A stretch of 64,000 nucleotides of DNA from Dyella lutea (GTDB taxonomy: Bacteria; Pseudomonadota; Gammaproteobacteria; Xanthomonadales; Rhodanobacteraceae): NCBI RefSeq assembly GCF_024158035.1, contig NZ_JAMZEK010000002.1:930001-994000 (forward strand), in the 5' to 3' direction. The notes beneath the pieces are model-generated. The model was not told the origin of the DNA and made no database searches. It saw only the letters and a list, made by a program, of their open reading frames with translations. Made by a program: the position numbers and the translations under genes. Shown here piece by piece: positions 33,632 through 41,972 of the stretch (its first letter is position 1; every line of letters starts with the position of its first letter).

Positions 33632-34189
33632 ATGATCCTTCCCCGCAAGACCGCGCTGATCGTGATCGATGTCCAGCAGGGTTTCAACGACCCGCGCTGG
33701 GGCGCGCGCAACAATCCTGGCGCCGAGGCGAACATCGCACGCCTGCTGGCGGCGTTTCGTGCAAAGGGCCGGCCGGTGATCCACGTGCAGCACGACTCGG
33801 CCGCGCCGGACGGCGCCTTCCGCCCGGGTACGCCGGGTCATCGGCCCAAGCCCGAGGCCATGCCGCGCGAGGGCGAGGCGGTCTACCGCAAGTCGGTCAA
33901 CAGCGCGTTCATCGGCACCACGCTGGAGCACGACCTGCGCGATGCCGGCATCGAGGGCCTGGTGATCGTCGGGCTGACCACCAACCATTGCGTGTCCACC
34001 ACCACGCGCATGGCCGGCAACTTCGGTTTCACCACCAGCATCGTCGCCGACGCCACCGCGACGTTCGAGCGCATGGGCATGGACGGCACGATGCGCCCCG
34101 CAGGGGAGGTGCATGCCAGTGCGCTCAGCGACCTGCGCGAGGAGTTTGCCGCGGTGGTCGATACCGACGCGGTGATCGCCGTGGTGTGA
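33632..34189 (+). CDS. Isochorismatase-like cysteine hydrolase
   Basis: A 185-residue cytosolic hydrolase. The catalytic triad of the family is visible: Asp in TALIVIDVQQGF, Lys in VYRKSVNSAFIGT and Cys in LTTNHCVSTTTRMAGN. A cis-peptide-like VGLTT precedes the cysteine. Members cleave nicotinamide, N-carbamoyl compounds or related amides; the substrate is not defined here. It is divergent from a LysR-type gene. ATG 33632 fits the fold; a GTG two codons upstream is possible. Confidence 0.88.
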   Translation: MILPRKTALIVIDVQQGFNDPRWGARNNPGAEANIARLLAAFRAKGRPVIHVQHDSAAPDGAFRPGTPGHRPKPEAMPREGEAVYRKSVNSAFIGTTLEHDLRDAGIEGLVIVGLTTNHCVSTTTRMAGNFGFTTSIVADATATFERMGMDGTMRPAGEVHASALSDLREEFAAVVDTDAVIAVV

Positions 34190-34539
34190 CACGCGGCCGG
34201 TGAGGGGCGTGGCAGCGTCGCGCCCAGTGGACAGGCAACGTCTTCCCGGCCGGCGCGCCGTCGCAACCATGCGTAGGGTGCCGGCGTGCCGTGGGCCACG
34301 CAAAGCGCGGTGCGATGCAACTCGCCCGCGCCAGGATGCCACCGGGCGCGCCGGTGCTTGCGTGCCTCCTCCCTGCGGGGTGAACGGCGGAGGCGGGCGG
34401 GCGCGAATCCGTTCGCAGGCGAGGCGGCGGTTTGCCGGTCGGAGGGGCACCACGGCTCCCGTCTCACGCGTGGGGACCGACGCCGGCCGGGCCCGCGCGA
34501 GGCTGTGAGCCCGTGCGACGTGCGTGGGAGAATCCTGGC
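34190..34539. other. Intergenic region ahead of the AraC-type gene
   Basis: A 350-bp GC-rich gap. No recognisable gene, promoter or terminator was found; the small open frames across it have arginine-rich, low-complexity translations typical of shadows. Confidence 0.4.
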
Positions 34540-34989
34540 GTGGCCCACCCATCCGCCCCGTCCCGCCATCTGCGCGACCTCGCCCGCCTGCGGCGCGTGC
34601 GCGATCGCATCGACCGCGAATACGCGCGGCCGCTCAACGTCGAGGCGCTGGCGCGCAGCGTGCACATGTCCGCCGGCCACCTGAGCCGCCAATTCCGGCT
34701 GGCGTTCGGCGAGTCGCCCCACGCATACCTGATGACCCGCCGCATCGAGCGGGCGATGGCGCTGCTGCGGCGGGGCGATCTGCAGGTGACCGAGGTCTGC
34801 TACGCGGTCGGATGCGCCTCGCTGGGCACGTTCACCACCCGCTTCACCGAGCTGGTCGGCGTGTCTCCCGGTGTCTATCGACGCGAGGCGGCGGAGGCGA
34901 CGCGCGGGATGCCCTCGTGCGTGGCCCGGCAAGTGACGCGACCGGTCAGGATTCGAGAAGCGCCGGCGGACGAGCCCGATCTAGCATGA
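34540..34989 (+). CDS. Short AraC-family regulator (HTH domain only)
   Basis: A 149-residue protein consisting of an AraC-type double HTH (RVRDRIDREYARPLNVEALARSVHMSAGHLSRQFRLAFGESPHAYLMTRRIERAMALLRRGDLQVTEVCYAVGC, then FTTRFTELVGVSPGVYRR) plus a short tail. It lacks the usual sensor domain. This compact type is commonly paired with a VOC protein, as here: the VOC gene follows within 30 bp, and an alternative VOC start overlaps this stop as ATGA. The start is GTG 34540 with GGGAG about 9 bases upstream. Confidence 0.88.
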   Translation: MAHPSAPSRHLRDLARLRRVRDRIDREYARPLNVEALARSVHMSAGHLSRQFRLAFGESPHAYLMTRRIERAMALLRRGDLQVTEVCYAVGCASLGTFTTRFTELVGVSPGVYRREAAEATRGMPSCVARQVTRPVRIREAPADEPDLA

Positions 34990-35018
34990 CCGCTCCTTCC
35001 ACACCCGAGGCCAACGCC

Positions 35019-35429
35019 ATGGACATCGCGATCCACGCCAGCTTTCTTCCGCACACCGACCCGGACGCCTCACTGGCGTTCTACCGCGATACGCTGGGCT
35101 TCGAGGTGCGCAACGACGTCGGCTACCAGGGCCTGCGCTGGATCACCGTCGGACCGCCGGGGCAGCCGGAAACCTCCATCGTGCTGGCTCCGCCGTCGGC
35201 CAGTCCCGGCGTCACCGAGGACGAGAAACGCACGATTGCCGAAATGATGGCCAAGGGCACCTACGCCATGCTGCTGCTGGCCACGCCGGATCTGGATGCC
35301 GCGTTCGAGCGGATCCAGGCCAGCGGTGCGGAGATCGTGGAGGAGCCGACCATGCAGCCCTACGGGGTGCGCGATTGCGCGGTGCGCGACCCGGCTGGCA
35401 ACCTGCTCAGGGTGCAGGAGCGGCGCTGA
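35019..35429 (+). CDS. VOC family (glyoxalase-like) protein
   Basis: A 136-residue vicinal-oxygen-chelate protein with two beta-alpha-beta-beta-beta repeats (ASLAFYRDTLGFEVRNDVG, then DLDAAFERIQASGAEIVEEPTMQPYGVRDCAVRDPAGNLLRVQE). Candidate metal ligands are His7 near the N-terminus and Glu at the C-terminus. Substrate unknown; such AraC-VOC pairs are often described as resistance or detoxification modules. ATG 35019 has GAGG 8 bases upstream; an in-frame ATG at 34986 overlaps the AraC stop and could permit translational coupling. Confidence 0.88.
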   Translation: MDIAIHASFLPHTDPDASLAFYRDTLGFEVRNDVGYQGLRWITVGPPGQPETSIVLAPPSASPGVTEDEKRTIAEMMAKGTYAMLLLATPDLDAAFERIQASGAEIVEEPTMQPYGVRDCAVRDPAGNLLRVQERR

Positions 35430-35471
35430 TCCCAGTCGAGTCAGGATCGACACACTGCAAAGGAGATGGAC

Positions 35472-35996
35472 ATGGCGGAAAAGAAAGGTGGCAAGAAGCC
35501 CGCAGCGAAGCCGGCGGCCAAATCGGTGGCCGGATCGACGGCCAAGTCGACCGCCAAGTCGGCAGCGCGGTCCGCTCGCGGCTTTACCGCCGAAGAGCAG
35601 GCGGCGATGCGCGAGTACGCGCAGGAGCTGAAAGCGGCCTCGCGCCCGGGCAGGAAGGCCGCGGACGGCGAAGCGGACCTCTTGGCCAAGGTCGCCGCGA
35701 TGCCCGAGCCGGATCGGGTGATGGCCACGCGGATCCACGCCATCGTGCGGGCGAGCGCACCGTCGCTGGTGCCAAGGACCTGGTACGGCATGCCGGCCTA
35801 CGCCAATGACGCCGGTCAGGTGGTGTGCTTTTTCCAGGGCATGTCGAAGTTCAAGACGCGCTACGCGACGCTCGGTTTCAGCGACAAGGCGAGACTCGAT
35901 GAGGGTTCGATGTGGCCAAGCGCGTTCGCGCTGGAGACGCTGGATGCCGCCACCGAGGCACGCATCTCGGCACTGGTGGCGAGGGCGGCGGGGTAG
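35472..35996 (+). CDS. DUF1801 family protein with Lys/Ala-rich N-terminus
   Basis: A 174-residue cytosolic protein. Residues 1-38 are a Lys/Ala/Ser-rich tail ([19 protein letters not shown]), histone-H1-like and possibly nucleic-acid binding. The rest is a DUF1801 (YdhG-like) domain with [37 protein letters not shown]. Function unknown. AAGGAG lies 7 bases from ATG 35472. It follows the VOC gene by 42 bp and is probably in the same transcript. Confidence 0.82.
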   Translation: MAEKKGGKKPAAKPAAKSVAGSTAKSTAKSAARSARGFTAEEQAAMREYAQELKAASRPGRKAADGEADLLAKVAAMPEPDRVMATRIHAIVRASAPSLVPRTWYGMPAYANDAGQVVCFFQGMSKFKTRYATLGFSDKARLDEGSMWPSAFALETLDAATEARISALVARAAG

Positions 35997-36019
35997 GCGT
36001 GGTCCGCGTCCGGCCCGGC

Positions 36020-37312
36020 TCAGCCGGACGCCCGCGCGCCGGCGGTCGGCCGGGTTTCCGGCATGCGCACGAGGACCGGCAGCACGGCCAGTGCGACCAG
36101 GGCGATCATCGCCCCGGGCAGCGCCGTCCAGCCGGTAAGCTTCACCAGCAGTTCGGCCAGGAACGGGGTCAGTCCGCCGAAGATCGCCGTGGCCATGGTC
36201 ACGCCAAGCGCCAGACCGCTCAGCCGGCCTTCGCCGGGAAACTGCTCGGCCGTGGCGGACGCGCCCACCGCGCTGACGCCACCGGCCAGGCAGGCGAGCA
36301 CGAGCGCCCCCAGCGCGATCGGGATCTCGCCGCCGTGTCCCATCACCGCGAACATCGCCAGCGGCAGCAGCGTGCTGCCCGCCGCCAGCCATAGCAGGAC
36401 GGGCCTGCGTCCGATCCGGTCGGACAGTGCGCCGGTGAACGGCGTCACCGCGATCACCGCGACGGCCGCCAGCGTGGACAGCCACAGCGATCGTCCCTCG
36501 GCCAGCACGCCGGAGGAGGTGAGGAATGCCGGCACGTAGGTAATGCCGACGTAATAGGTGATCGAGCCCAGCGCCGACACCGCGAAGGTCCGCCGCAGGG
36601 CCGCCCGGTGGTGGCGCAGCGTATGGCGCAGAGGCGAGGCGGGGACGGTGCATTCGGCGACCTGACGCTCGAAATCCGGCGACTCCTGCATCATCGAGCG
36701 TGCGAACCAGACCGTGCCGGCCAGTGCCGCGCCGACGAAGAACGGGATCCGCCAGCCCCACGCCGCGAGTTCGGCCGGAGTCAGTGCGCCGACGGTCAAC
36801 GCCGACAAAGCGACGGCGAGCAGTGCCCCCACTTCGCTTGCCGCCGATGCCAGCGAAGTGAGCAGGCCGCGGCGCTCCATCGGCGCGCCCTCCAGCAGGT
36901 AAGCCACGACGCCGGTGTATTCGCCCCCCACCGAGAATGCCATGAAGCAGCGCAGCACAAGCAGCAGCGCGCCGGCGGCCGGGCCGATTGCGGCGTAGTC
37001 CGGCAGCAGTGCCGTGGCGAGCATCGCGGCAGTCATCAGCATCATCGACAGCAGCAAGGTGCGCCGGCGGCCGATGCGGTCGCCGACGTGCCCGAAGACC
37101 ATCGCGCCGAGCGGGCGCATCGCGTAGGAAATGGCGAAGCCGGCCAGCGTGGCAAGCAGCGACGTAGCGCCGCCGCCAAAGAACACCCGGGCCAGTACAG
37201 TGGCGAAATACAGGTACAGCGTGAAGTCGTACCACTCCACCACGGTGGACAACGCAGCGACGATCATCGATCGGCGCGAGACGGTGGCGGTTCGGCTCGA
37301 AGCAGCGGGCAT
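36020..37312 (-). CDS. MHS-type MFS metabolite/proton symporter
   Basis: A 430-residue inner-membrane protein with 12 helices. The start VEWYDFTLYLYFATVLARVFF and GHVGDRIGRRRTLLLSMMLM, GGEYTGVVAYLLEGAP and GALSDRIGRRPVLLW are classic for the metabolite:H+ symporter group (KgtP/ProP/ShiA). The likely substrate is an organic acid or compatible solute and cannot be narrowed. It converges on the DUF1801 gene. Confidence 0.88.
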   Translation of the reverse strand: MPAASSRTATVSRRSMIVAALSTVVEWYDFTLYLYFATVLARVFFGGGATSLLATLAGFAISYAMRPLGAMVFGHVGDRIGRRRTLLLSMMLMTAAMLATALLPDYAAIGPAAGALLLVLRCFMAFSVGGEYTGVVAYLLEGAPMERRGLLTSLASAASEVGALLAVALSALTVGALTPAELAAWGWRIPFFVGAALAGTVWFARSMMQESPDFERQVAECTVPASPLRHTLRHHRAALRRTFAVSALGSITYYVGITYVPAFLTSSGVLAEGRSLWLSTLAAVAVIAVTPFTGALSDRIGRRPVLLWLAAGSTLLPLAMFAVMGHGGEIPIALGALVLACLAGGVSAVGASATAEQFPGEGRLSGLALGVTMATAIFGGLTPFLAELLVKLTGWTALPGAMIALVALAVLPVLVRMPETRPTAGARASG

Positions 37313-37465
37313 GTCCGGGCGTCGCAGGCGGGGAAGTGCCCGATGTTAACTGTCGCCGGGAGATCGGGGCCGATGGTCGTGCGCGTTCGGGAGTCGCGGG
37401 CCACAGCACAGCGAGGTGAACGCGTCGGGCCGGGCACGGCGCCGCAGCTGAAGCTGTGGCGCTTC

Positions 37466-37493
37466 AAAAAAAGCGCCCGCGTTGCGCGGGCGC
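37466..37493 (-). terminator. Rho-independent terminator of the Gln-rich protein gene
   Basis: On the minus strand GCGCCCGCG pairs with CGCGGGCGC around a 3-base loop and is followed by seven T residues (opposite 37466-37472). It lies 51 bp past the stop at 37544 and is the clearest intrinsic terminator in the window. Confidence 0.88.
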
Positions 37494-37543
37494 GTCACGT
37501 CGCGATCCGGGGGCGGGCGCGACAAGGGGAGAATGGGTAGGCC

Positions 37544-38104
37544 TCAGGAGCCGTTGCCCTCGGAGTTGCGGGTCTGCTCCTGCTGCTGCTCCTGCTGGCG
37601 GGTCTGTTCCTGTTGCCGGTTCTGATCCTGACCCTGCTCTTGATTCCGAATCTGCTGCTGGGTCTGGTTCTGCGTCTGGTTCTGGTTCTGGTTCTGTTGC
37701 CGCATCTGCGACGGCGAACCCTGGCCGTTGCCCTGCCTCTGCATGCCCGGCAGGGTGACGCCGCGGTCGCGGGCGCGTTGCTGCATCTGTTCCTGATGCT
37801 GCTGGCGGTAGGCCTCGCGCTCCTGCAGCGTCTTCATCTGCATGATCTGCGATCGGTAGGACGAGCGCTCGGCCGGGGTCATCAGCGAATAGCCATAGAT
37901 TCGGTTGTCGCGGTCGCGGGTGCGGTCGCGATCCATGTCGTGGGCCGGGTCACGGATACGGTCATGCAGGCGGTCCTGTTGCATGGTTCCCTGACCGGCT
38001 TGCTGGCCGCCGCCACGACTGCCGCGGGCCTGGTCGGCCATGGCCAGCGCCGGGACGGCGATCGCCAGGCAGGCGCCCAGCATCAGAGTCGGTTTCATTC
38101 GCAT
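37544..38104 (-). CDS. Secreted Gln/Asn/Arg-rich protein
   Basis: A 186-residue exported protein (signal TLMLGACLAIAVPALAMA). The middle has DRIRDPAHDMDRDRTRDRDNRIYGYSLMTPAERSSYRSQIMQMKTLQEREAYRQQHQEQMQQRARDRG, a pattern seen in uncharacterised proteobacterial proteins. The C-terminal 60 residues are low-complexity Q/N/R (QNQNQNQTQNQTQQQ). It resembles the repeat part of the protein at 31648, and both may be envelope polyampholytes. Ribosome site GAGG is 7 bases from ATG 38104. Function unknown. Confidence 0.75.
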   Translation of the reverse strand: MRMKPTLMLGACLAIAVPALAMADQARGSRGGGQQAGQGTMQQDRLHDRIRDPAHDMDRDRTRDRDNRIYGYSLMTPAERSSYRSQIMQMKTLQEREAYRQQHQEQMQQRARDRGVTLPGMQRQGNGQGSPSQMRQQNQNQNQTQNQTQQQIRNQEQGQDQNRQQEQTRQQEQQQEQTRNSEGNGS

Positions 38105-38435
38105 GGGGAGACCTCGTTGGGCATGCCACATGGCACGCCTGCCATCCTGGGGCGCCGCGGATCCGCGATCTTGATCGCCGTCAATGTCCCTGTCCGGCCG
38201 GATGGGGCGGTATGTCGCAGCCGCCGGCGACGGCCCGTATTGAGCCCGTGCGGGTTGACGTGTCGGGCCAGCCGGCAGCGCGGACGCCATGGCTGGGGGC
38301 ATGACCCGCTGGATCGCGCGGCATGCCCTTCATTTCCCCCGGGGACATGCCGATAAGCCGGGATGCCGGCCGCCGGTCGGCGATGCCGCTGGCGGTTCGA
38401 GCGGGCATGTATTCCATCCGGCGCGCGAGGTGCGC
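38105..38435. other. Divergent intergenic region, Gln-rich / HDOD
   Basis: A 331-bp region with the promoters of both neighbours. No convincing promoter boxes, operators or small genes could be identified. An in-frame extension of the HDOD gene to 38289 is possible but unconserved-looking. Confidence 0.4.
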
Positions 38436-39254
38436 ATGAATCTGGACGAGCTGTTCGAGAAGCTGCACGACATGCCCACCGTGCCCGGGGTAGCGCAGGA
38501 GCTGTTGCGTCAGTTCGACGATCCCGACACGAATATCGACGAGCTTGCCCGCACCATCGAGCGCGATCCGGTGATTGCCGCCAAGGTGCTGCAGCTGGCG
38601 AACTCGGCGCGCTTCCACGGGGCCCGCGACTGCACGCATGTGGCCGATGCGGCGTTGCGCCTGGGCTTCAACATGCTGCGCACGCTGGTGCTCGCCTCGG
38701 CGGTCACCGGCGTCTTCCGTCCCGAAGGCCGCTTCGACCTGAAGCGCTTCTGGCGACACAGTTTCGAAGTTGCCAGCATCGGCCGGCTGCTGGCCCGGCA
38801 GCGCGGCATCGATGCAGAGGCCGCGTTCATCTGCGGCATGATGCACAACCTCGGCGAGCTGCTGATCCAGACGGCTGCGCCGGAGTATGCGAAGCTGCTG
38901 CAACAGGTTGCGTCGTTCGCAGCCCATGCCGAGGATGGGACGTTGCAGCCGGGGTTCGGTTACCCGGAGGTCGGGGCGGAGCTCGCACGACGCTGGAACC
39001 TGCCACGCCTTATCCAGCACGCGATTGCCTACCAGGCCCGGCCGATGCAGGCGCCGGCCGGGTCCGTCATGCCGCTGCTGGTGGCGCAGGCCGTGCATAT
39101 CGCCGATGCGTTGGACGTTCACGGCGGCATCGGCGACGAAGCCCGCCTCGCCGCGGACGGTCCGCTGATGGACGGCGTGCAGCTGGATGTCGTGTTCAGG
39201 CTGTTGCCAAAGACACTGGAGGCCGACGGCGCCTTCGCCGAGGTGCTTGGCTAG
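38436..39254 (+). CDS. HDOD domain protein
   Basis: A 272-residue cytosolic protein made of one HDOD domain (residues 5-205): LHDMPTVPGVAQELLRQFDDPDTNIDELARTIERDPVIAAKVLQLANSARF, then HSFEVASIGRLLARQRGIDAEAAFICGMMHNLGELLI. The HD-type metal ligands are only partly kept (HN in place of HD), so it is probably a non-enzymatic signalling output domain. Such proteins often work with cyclic-di-GMP or chemotaxis circuits. GAGG lies 5 bases from ATG 38436. Confidence 0.88.
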   Translation: MNLDELFEKLHDMPTVPGVAQELLRQFDDPDTNIDELARTIERDPVIAAKVLQLANSARFHGARDCTHVADAALRLGFNMLRTLVLASAVTGVFRPEGRFDLKRFWRHSFEVASIGRLLARQRGIDAEAAFICGMMHNLGELLIQTAAPEYAKLLQQVASFAAHAEDGTLQPGFGYPEVGAELARRWNLPRLIQHAIAYQARPMQAPAGSVMPLLVAQAVHIADALDVHGGIGDEARLAADGPLMDGVQLDVVFRLLPKTLEADGAFAEVLG

Positions 39255-39422
39255 CTGCGATGTCGCTCCTTTGAGTGTCCGCAGCGGCGTGTCACTGGAG
39301 GGAGTTTGAGGGGGCTGGCGACCGGTTTCGGACGAAGCCATCGCCAGATGGCTTCCGGCACGGCCCATCGCCTGCCGGCGGGTGCTAAGTTCCGGGGTTT
39401 ACCAACGCTGCTGGAGCCGCCG

Positions 39423-41375
39423 ATGTTCTCCCTTCCCGCCAACGGTTCGCCGCTCGCCGTGAGCTGCAAGTTTTCGCGTGTCGCATTGGCCATCGCACTG
39501 GTCCTGGGCAGCGCGGTCGCCAGCGCCCAGGAATCGCGCAGCGGCAACGTGCCTCCGCCGCAGGACGTGCCGTATCCCGGCACCGTGGTCGTCCACGTCG
39601 ATGCCAGCGACACCCGGCAGGGTATCTACCGCGTGCACGAGACCGTGCCGGTGAAACCGGGTCCCTTTACGCTGCTGTATCCGCAGTGGATCCCCGGCGA
39701 CCACTCGCCGACCGGCCCGATCGCCATGCTGGCCGGGCTGCGCATCGAGGCCGGCGGCAAGCCGCTGAAGTGGACGCGCGACAAGTACGACGTCTACGCC
39801 TTCCATCTCGACGTGCCCGAGGGCGTGTCCAGCCTCGACGTGACCTTCCAGTACCTGTCCGACCGCCGCGGCGGCTTCGAGATGACCGACCGCATGCTCG
39901 ACCTGGAATGGAACAAGGTGGCGCTGTATCCGGCCGGCTATTACTCGCGCCGGATCACCTTCGCACCGAGCGTGAGCCTGCCGCAGGGCTGGCAGTTCGG
40001 CAGTGCGTTGGAGACCGTTTCGCAGTCGGGCCGCACCATCACCTTCAAACCGGTCACCTTCAACCACCTGGTGGACTCGCCGATCTACGCCGGCAAGTAC
40101 TTCAAACGGGTGGACCTGACTCCGCCCGGCGGGGCGCCGGTGCATCTGGACATCGTCGCCGATGCGCCGAAGTACCTCGTGATGACGCCGCACCAGGTGC
40201 AGGTCCACCGCAACCTGGCAGTGCAGGCGACGAAGCTGTTCGGCTCGCACCACTACGACCACTACGACTTCCTGTTCTCGCTCTCCGACGAGCTGGGTGG
40301 CAATGGTCTGGAGCATCACCAGTCCAGCGAGAACGGCCTGGGCGCCGACTACTTCACCGCGTGGGATGACGCCGCACCGGGCCGCGATCTGCTCGCGCAC
40401 GAATACACCCACTCGTGGAACGGCAAGTTCCGCCGCGGCGCCGACCTGTGGACGCCCAACTTCAACGTGCCGATGGGCGACTCGCTGCTGTGGGTCTACG
40501 AGGGCCAGACCCAGTACTGGGGCTTCGTGCTGACTGCGCGCGCCGGGATGTGGACGCCGGAGCAGTTCCGCGATGCGCTGGCGATGGTGGCGGCCAACTA
40601 CGACCGCAACCGCGAGGGTTTCCGGTGGCGCACGCTGGAGGACACCACCAACGACCCGACCGCGGCACGCCGTGCCGCGCTGCCGTACCGCAGCTGGCAG
40701 ATGAGCGAGGAGTACTACAGCGCAGGCCAGATGGTCTGGCTCGCCGTGGATGCCAAGCTGCGTGCGCTCACCCATGACCACAAGTCGCTGGACGATTTCG
40801 CCAGGGCGTTCTTCGGCGTGGACAACGGCAGCTACGTGACCAAGACGTACACCTTCGACGACGTGGTCGCCGCCCTCGATGGCGTGGCGAAGTACGACTG
40901 GGCGAGCTTCCTGCGCCAGCGTGTGGATACCCTTTCCCCGCCGCTGCTGGACGGCCTGGAAGGCACCGGCTGGAAGCTGGTCTACACCGACCAGGAAAGC
41001 CCGTACGAAAAGCAGTACAACAGCCGGCCGGAGCCGTCTCGCCATCTCTACAACTTCACCTGGTCGATCGGCCTGACCATGGCCGATGGTGGCGTGATCA
41101 ACGACGTGCGCTGGAGCGGTCCGGCGTTCAAGGCGGGCGTCAGCACCGGCGCGACCCTCGTCGCAGTGAACGGGCAGGACTATTCCAGGGACGTGCTGAA
41201 GCAGGCGATCACGGCCGCGAAAGCCAGCCAGGCACCAATCGACCTGCTGCTGAAGTATCAGGGCGGCTACCGGCACGTGGCGGTCGACTACCACGGCGGC
41301 TTGCAGTACCCGCACCTGGAGCGGGTCAAAGGCACGCCGGACTACCTGGACCAGATCATCACCGCCCAGAAATAG
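39423..41375 (+). CDS. M61 family glycyl aminopeptidase with PDZ domain
   Basis: A 650-residue exported metallopeptidase (signal RVALAIALVLGSAVASA). An N-terminal beta domain contains YPQWIPGDHSPTGPI. The zinc site is LLAHEYTHSWNGKFR (H326, E327, H330) with the third ligand Glu in LLWVYEGQTQYWG. A C-terminal PDZ domain follows from about residue 540 (WSGPAFKAGVSTGATLVAVNG). M61 enzymes remove N-terminal glycine or alanine; the Sphingomonas enzyme is the model. GGAG precedes ATG 39423. The gene is followed by a perfect AT-rich palindrome. Confidence 0.92.
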   Translation: MFSLPANGSPLAVSCKFSRVALAIALVLGSAVASAQESRSGNVPPPQDVPYPGTVVVHVDASDTRQGIYRVHETVPVKPGPFTLLYPQWIPGDHSPTGPIAMLAGLRIEAGGKPLKWTRDKYDVYAFHLDVPEGVSSLDVTFQYLSDRRGGFEMTDRMLDLEWNKVALYPAGYYSRRITFAPSVSLPQGWQFGSALETVSQSGRTITFKPVTFNHLVDSPIYAGKYFKRVDLTPPGGAPVHLDIVADAPKYLVMTPHQVQVHRNLAVQATKLFGSHHYDHYDFLFSLSDELGGNGLEHHQSSENGLGADYFTAWDDAAPGRDLLAHEYTHSWNGKFRRGADLWTPNFNVPMGDSLLWVYEGQTQYWGFVLTARAGMWTPEQFRDALAMVAANYDRNREGFRWRTLEDTTNDPTAARRAALPYRSWQMSEEYYSAGQMVWLAVDAKLRALTHDHKSLDDFARAFFGVDNGSYVTKTYTFDDVVAALDGVAKYDWASFLRQRVDTLSPPLLDGLEGTGWKLVYTDQESPYEKQYNSRPEPSRHLYNFTWSIGLTMADGGVINDVRWSGPAFKAGVSTGATLVAVNGQDYSRDVLKQAITAAKASQAPIDLLLKYQGGYRHVAVDYHGGLQYPHLERVKGTPDYLDQIITAQK

Positions 41376-41386
41376 TCGTCACGCTT

Positions 41387-41414
41387 CAATAATGTGATTT
41401 GAATCACATTATTG
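41387..41414. promoter_or_regulatory. AT-rich 28-bp palindrome with perfect CRP/Clp core
   Basis: Two 13-base arms (CAATAATGTGATT and its complement) flank a TG centre. The core TGTGA-N6-TCACA (41393-41408) is the ideal CRP consensus. It begins 11 bp past the M61 stop and lies about 140 bp ahead of the gene at 41541. It could be a Clp/CRP-type operator for that gene or, less likely because of the 2-base centre and absent T-run, a terminator. Confidence 0.65.
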
Positions 41415-41540
41415 GTGGGCGGCAGTTGACATCAATCAGCTGCCGCCGTCACCGATGCGGGCAGAGTGGCCATCCGGCAGGGACGACGTCGGGTGCGGGA
41501 GTCCGCCGGGACTCCCGCGACACACCTGGGAGGTGCGGTC

Positions 41541-41906
41541 ATGCGGAATGAATGGCGTGGTGCGTTTGCCGTCGCGCTCGAGCTCGTTGCCATCGGCATG
41601 AGCCTGGCCTGGGCCGGCGAAGGACTGATCCAGTTTTCCGGAGCGGTGGTCACGCCCACCTGCGCCGCAGGCCCGGTGACGCGTCTGCCCGCCGAGGTGG
41701 GCGGGCCGGCCCAGGTGTTTTCGTGTGGCGCGCCGGTCGCCGACGGTGGCGGGGGCGATGCAGGCAATCCCTCGACCTACCGCCGCGAGGTGATCCGTCT
41801 GAACGACCATGAGTCGCTGCCCGCGCTCCGGCAATTCGGCGATCAGGCGGCGTCGGCGTCATCCACGGGCCAGCGGCCGCTGCTGGTGGTGCAGACCTAC
41901 GACTGA
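41541..41906 (+). CDS. Small exported protein resembling a type 1 fimbrial subunit
   Basis: A 121-residue protein. A hydrophobic N-terminus ends at LAWAGEG, followed by GLIQFSGAVVTPTCAAGPV, which resembles the first strand and cysteine of chaperone-usher pilins; a second cysteine occurs in VFSCGAP. The C-terminus lacks a clear pilin beta-zipper motif. No chaperone or usher gene is nearby. GGAGG is 7 bases from ATG 41541. The CRP-like palindrome upstream may regulate it. Confidence 0.55.
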   Translation: MRNEWRGAFAVALELVAIGMSLAWAGEGLIQFSGAVVTPTCAAGPVTRLPAEVGGPAQVFSCGAPVADGGGGDAGNPSTYRREVIRLNDHESLPALRQFGDQAASASSTGQRPLLVVQTYD

Positions 41907-41972
41907 TCCGCTGGGGCATCACGCTGCCTTGCGCTACCGTTGCGCGGGTCTGCCTGTCGTGGAGTGGTCCGG

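Noticed and set aside
41387-41414. Treating the AT-rich palindrome simply as the M61 terminator
   Set aside because: A two-base centre is too tight for a normal loop and no T-run follows; the exact TGTGA-N6-TCACA core favours a protein-binding site.
41541-41906. A chaperone-usher fimbrial operon
   Set aside because: Only one pilin-like gene is seen; neither chaperone nor usher is present in the neighbourhood.
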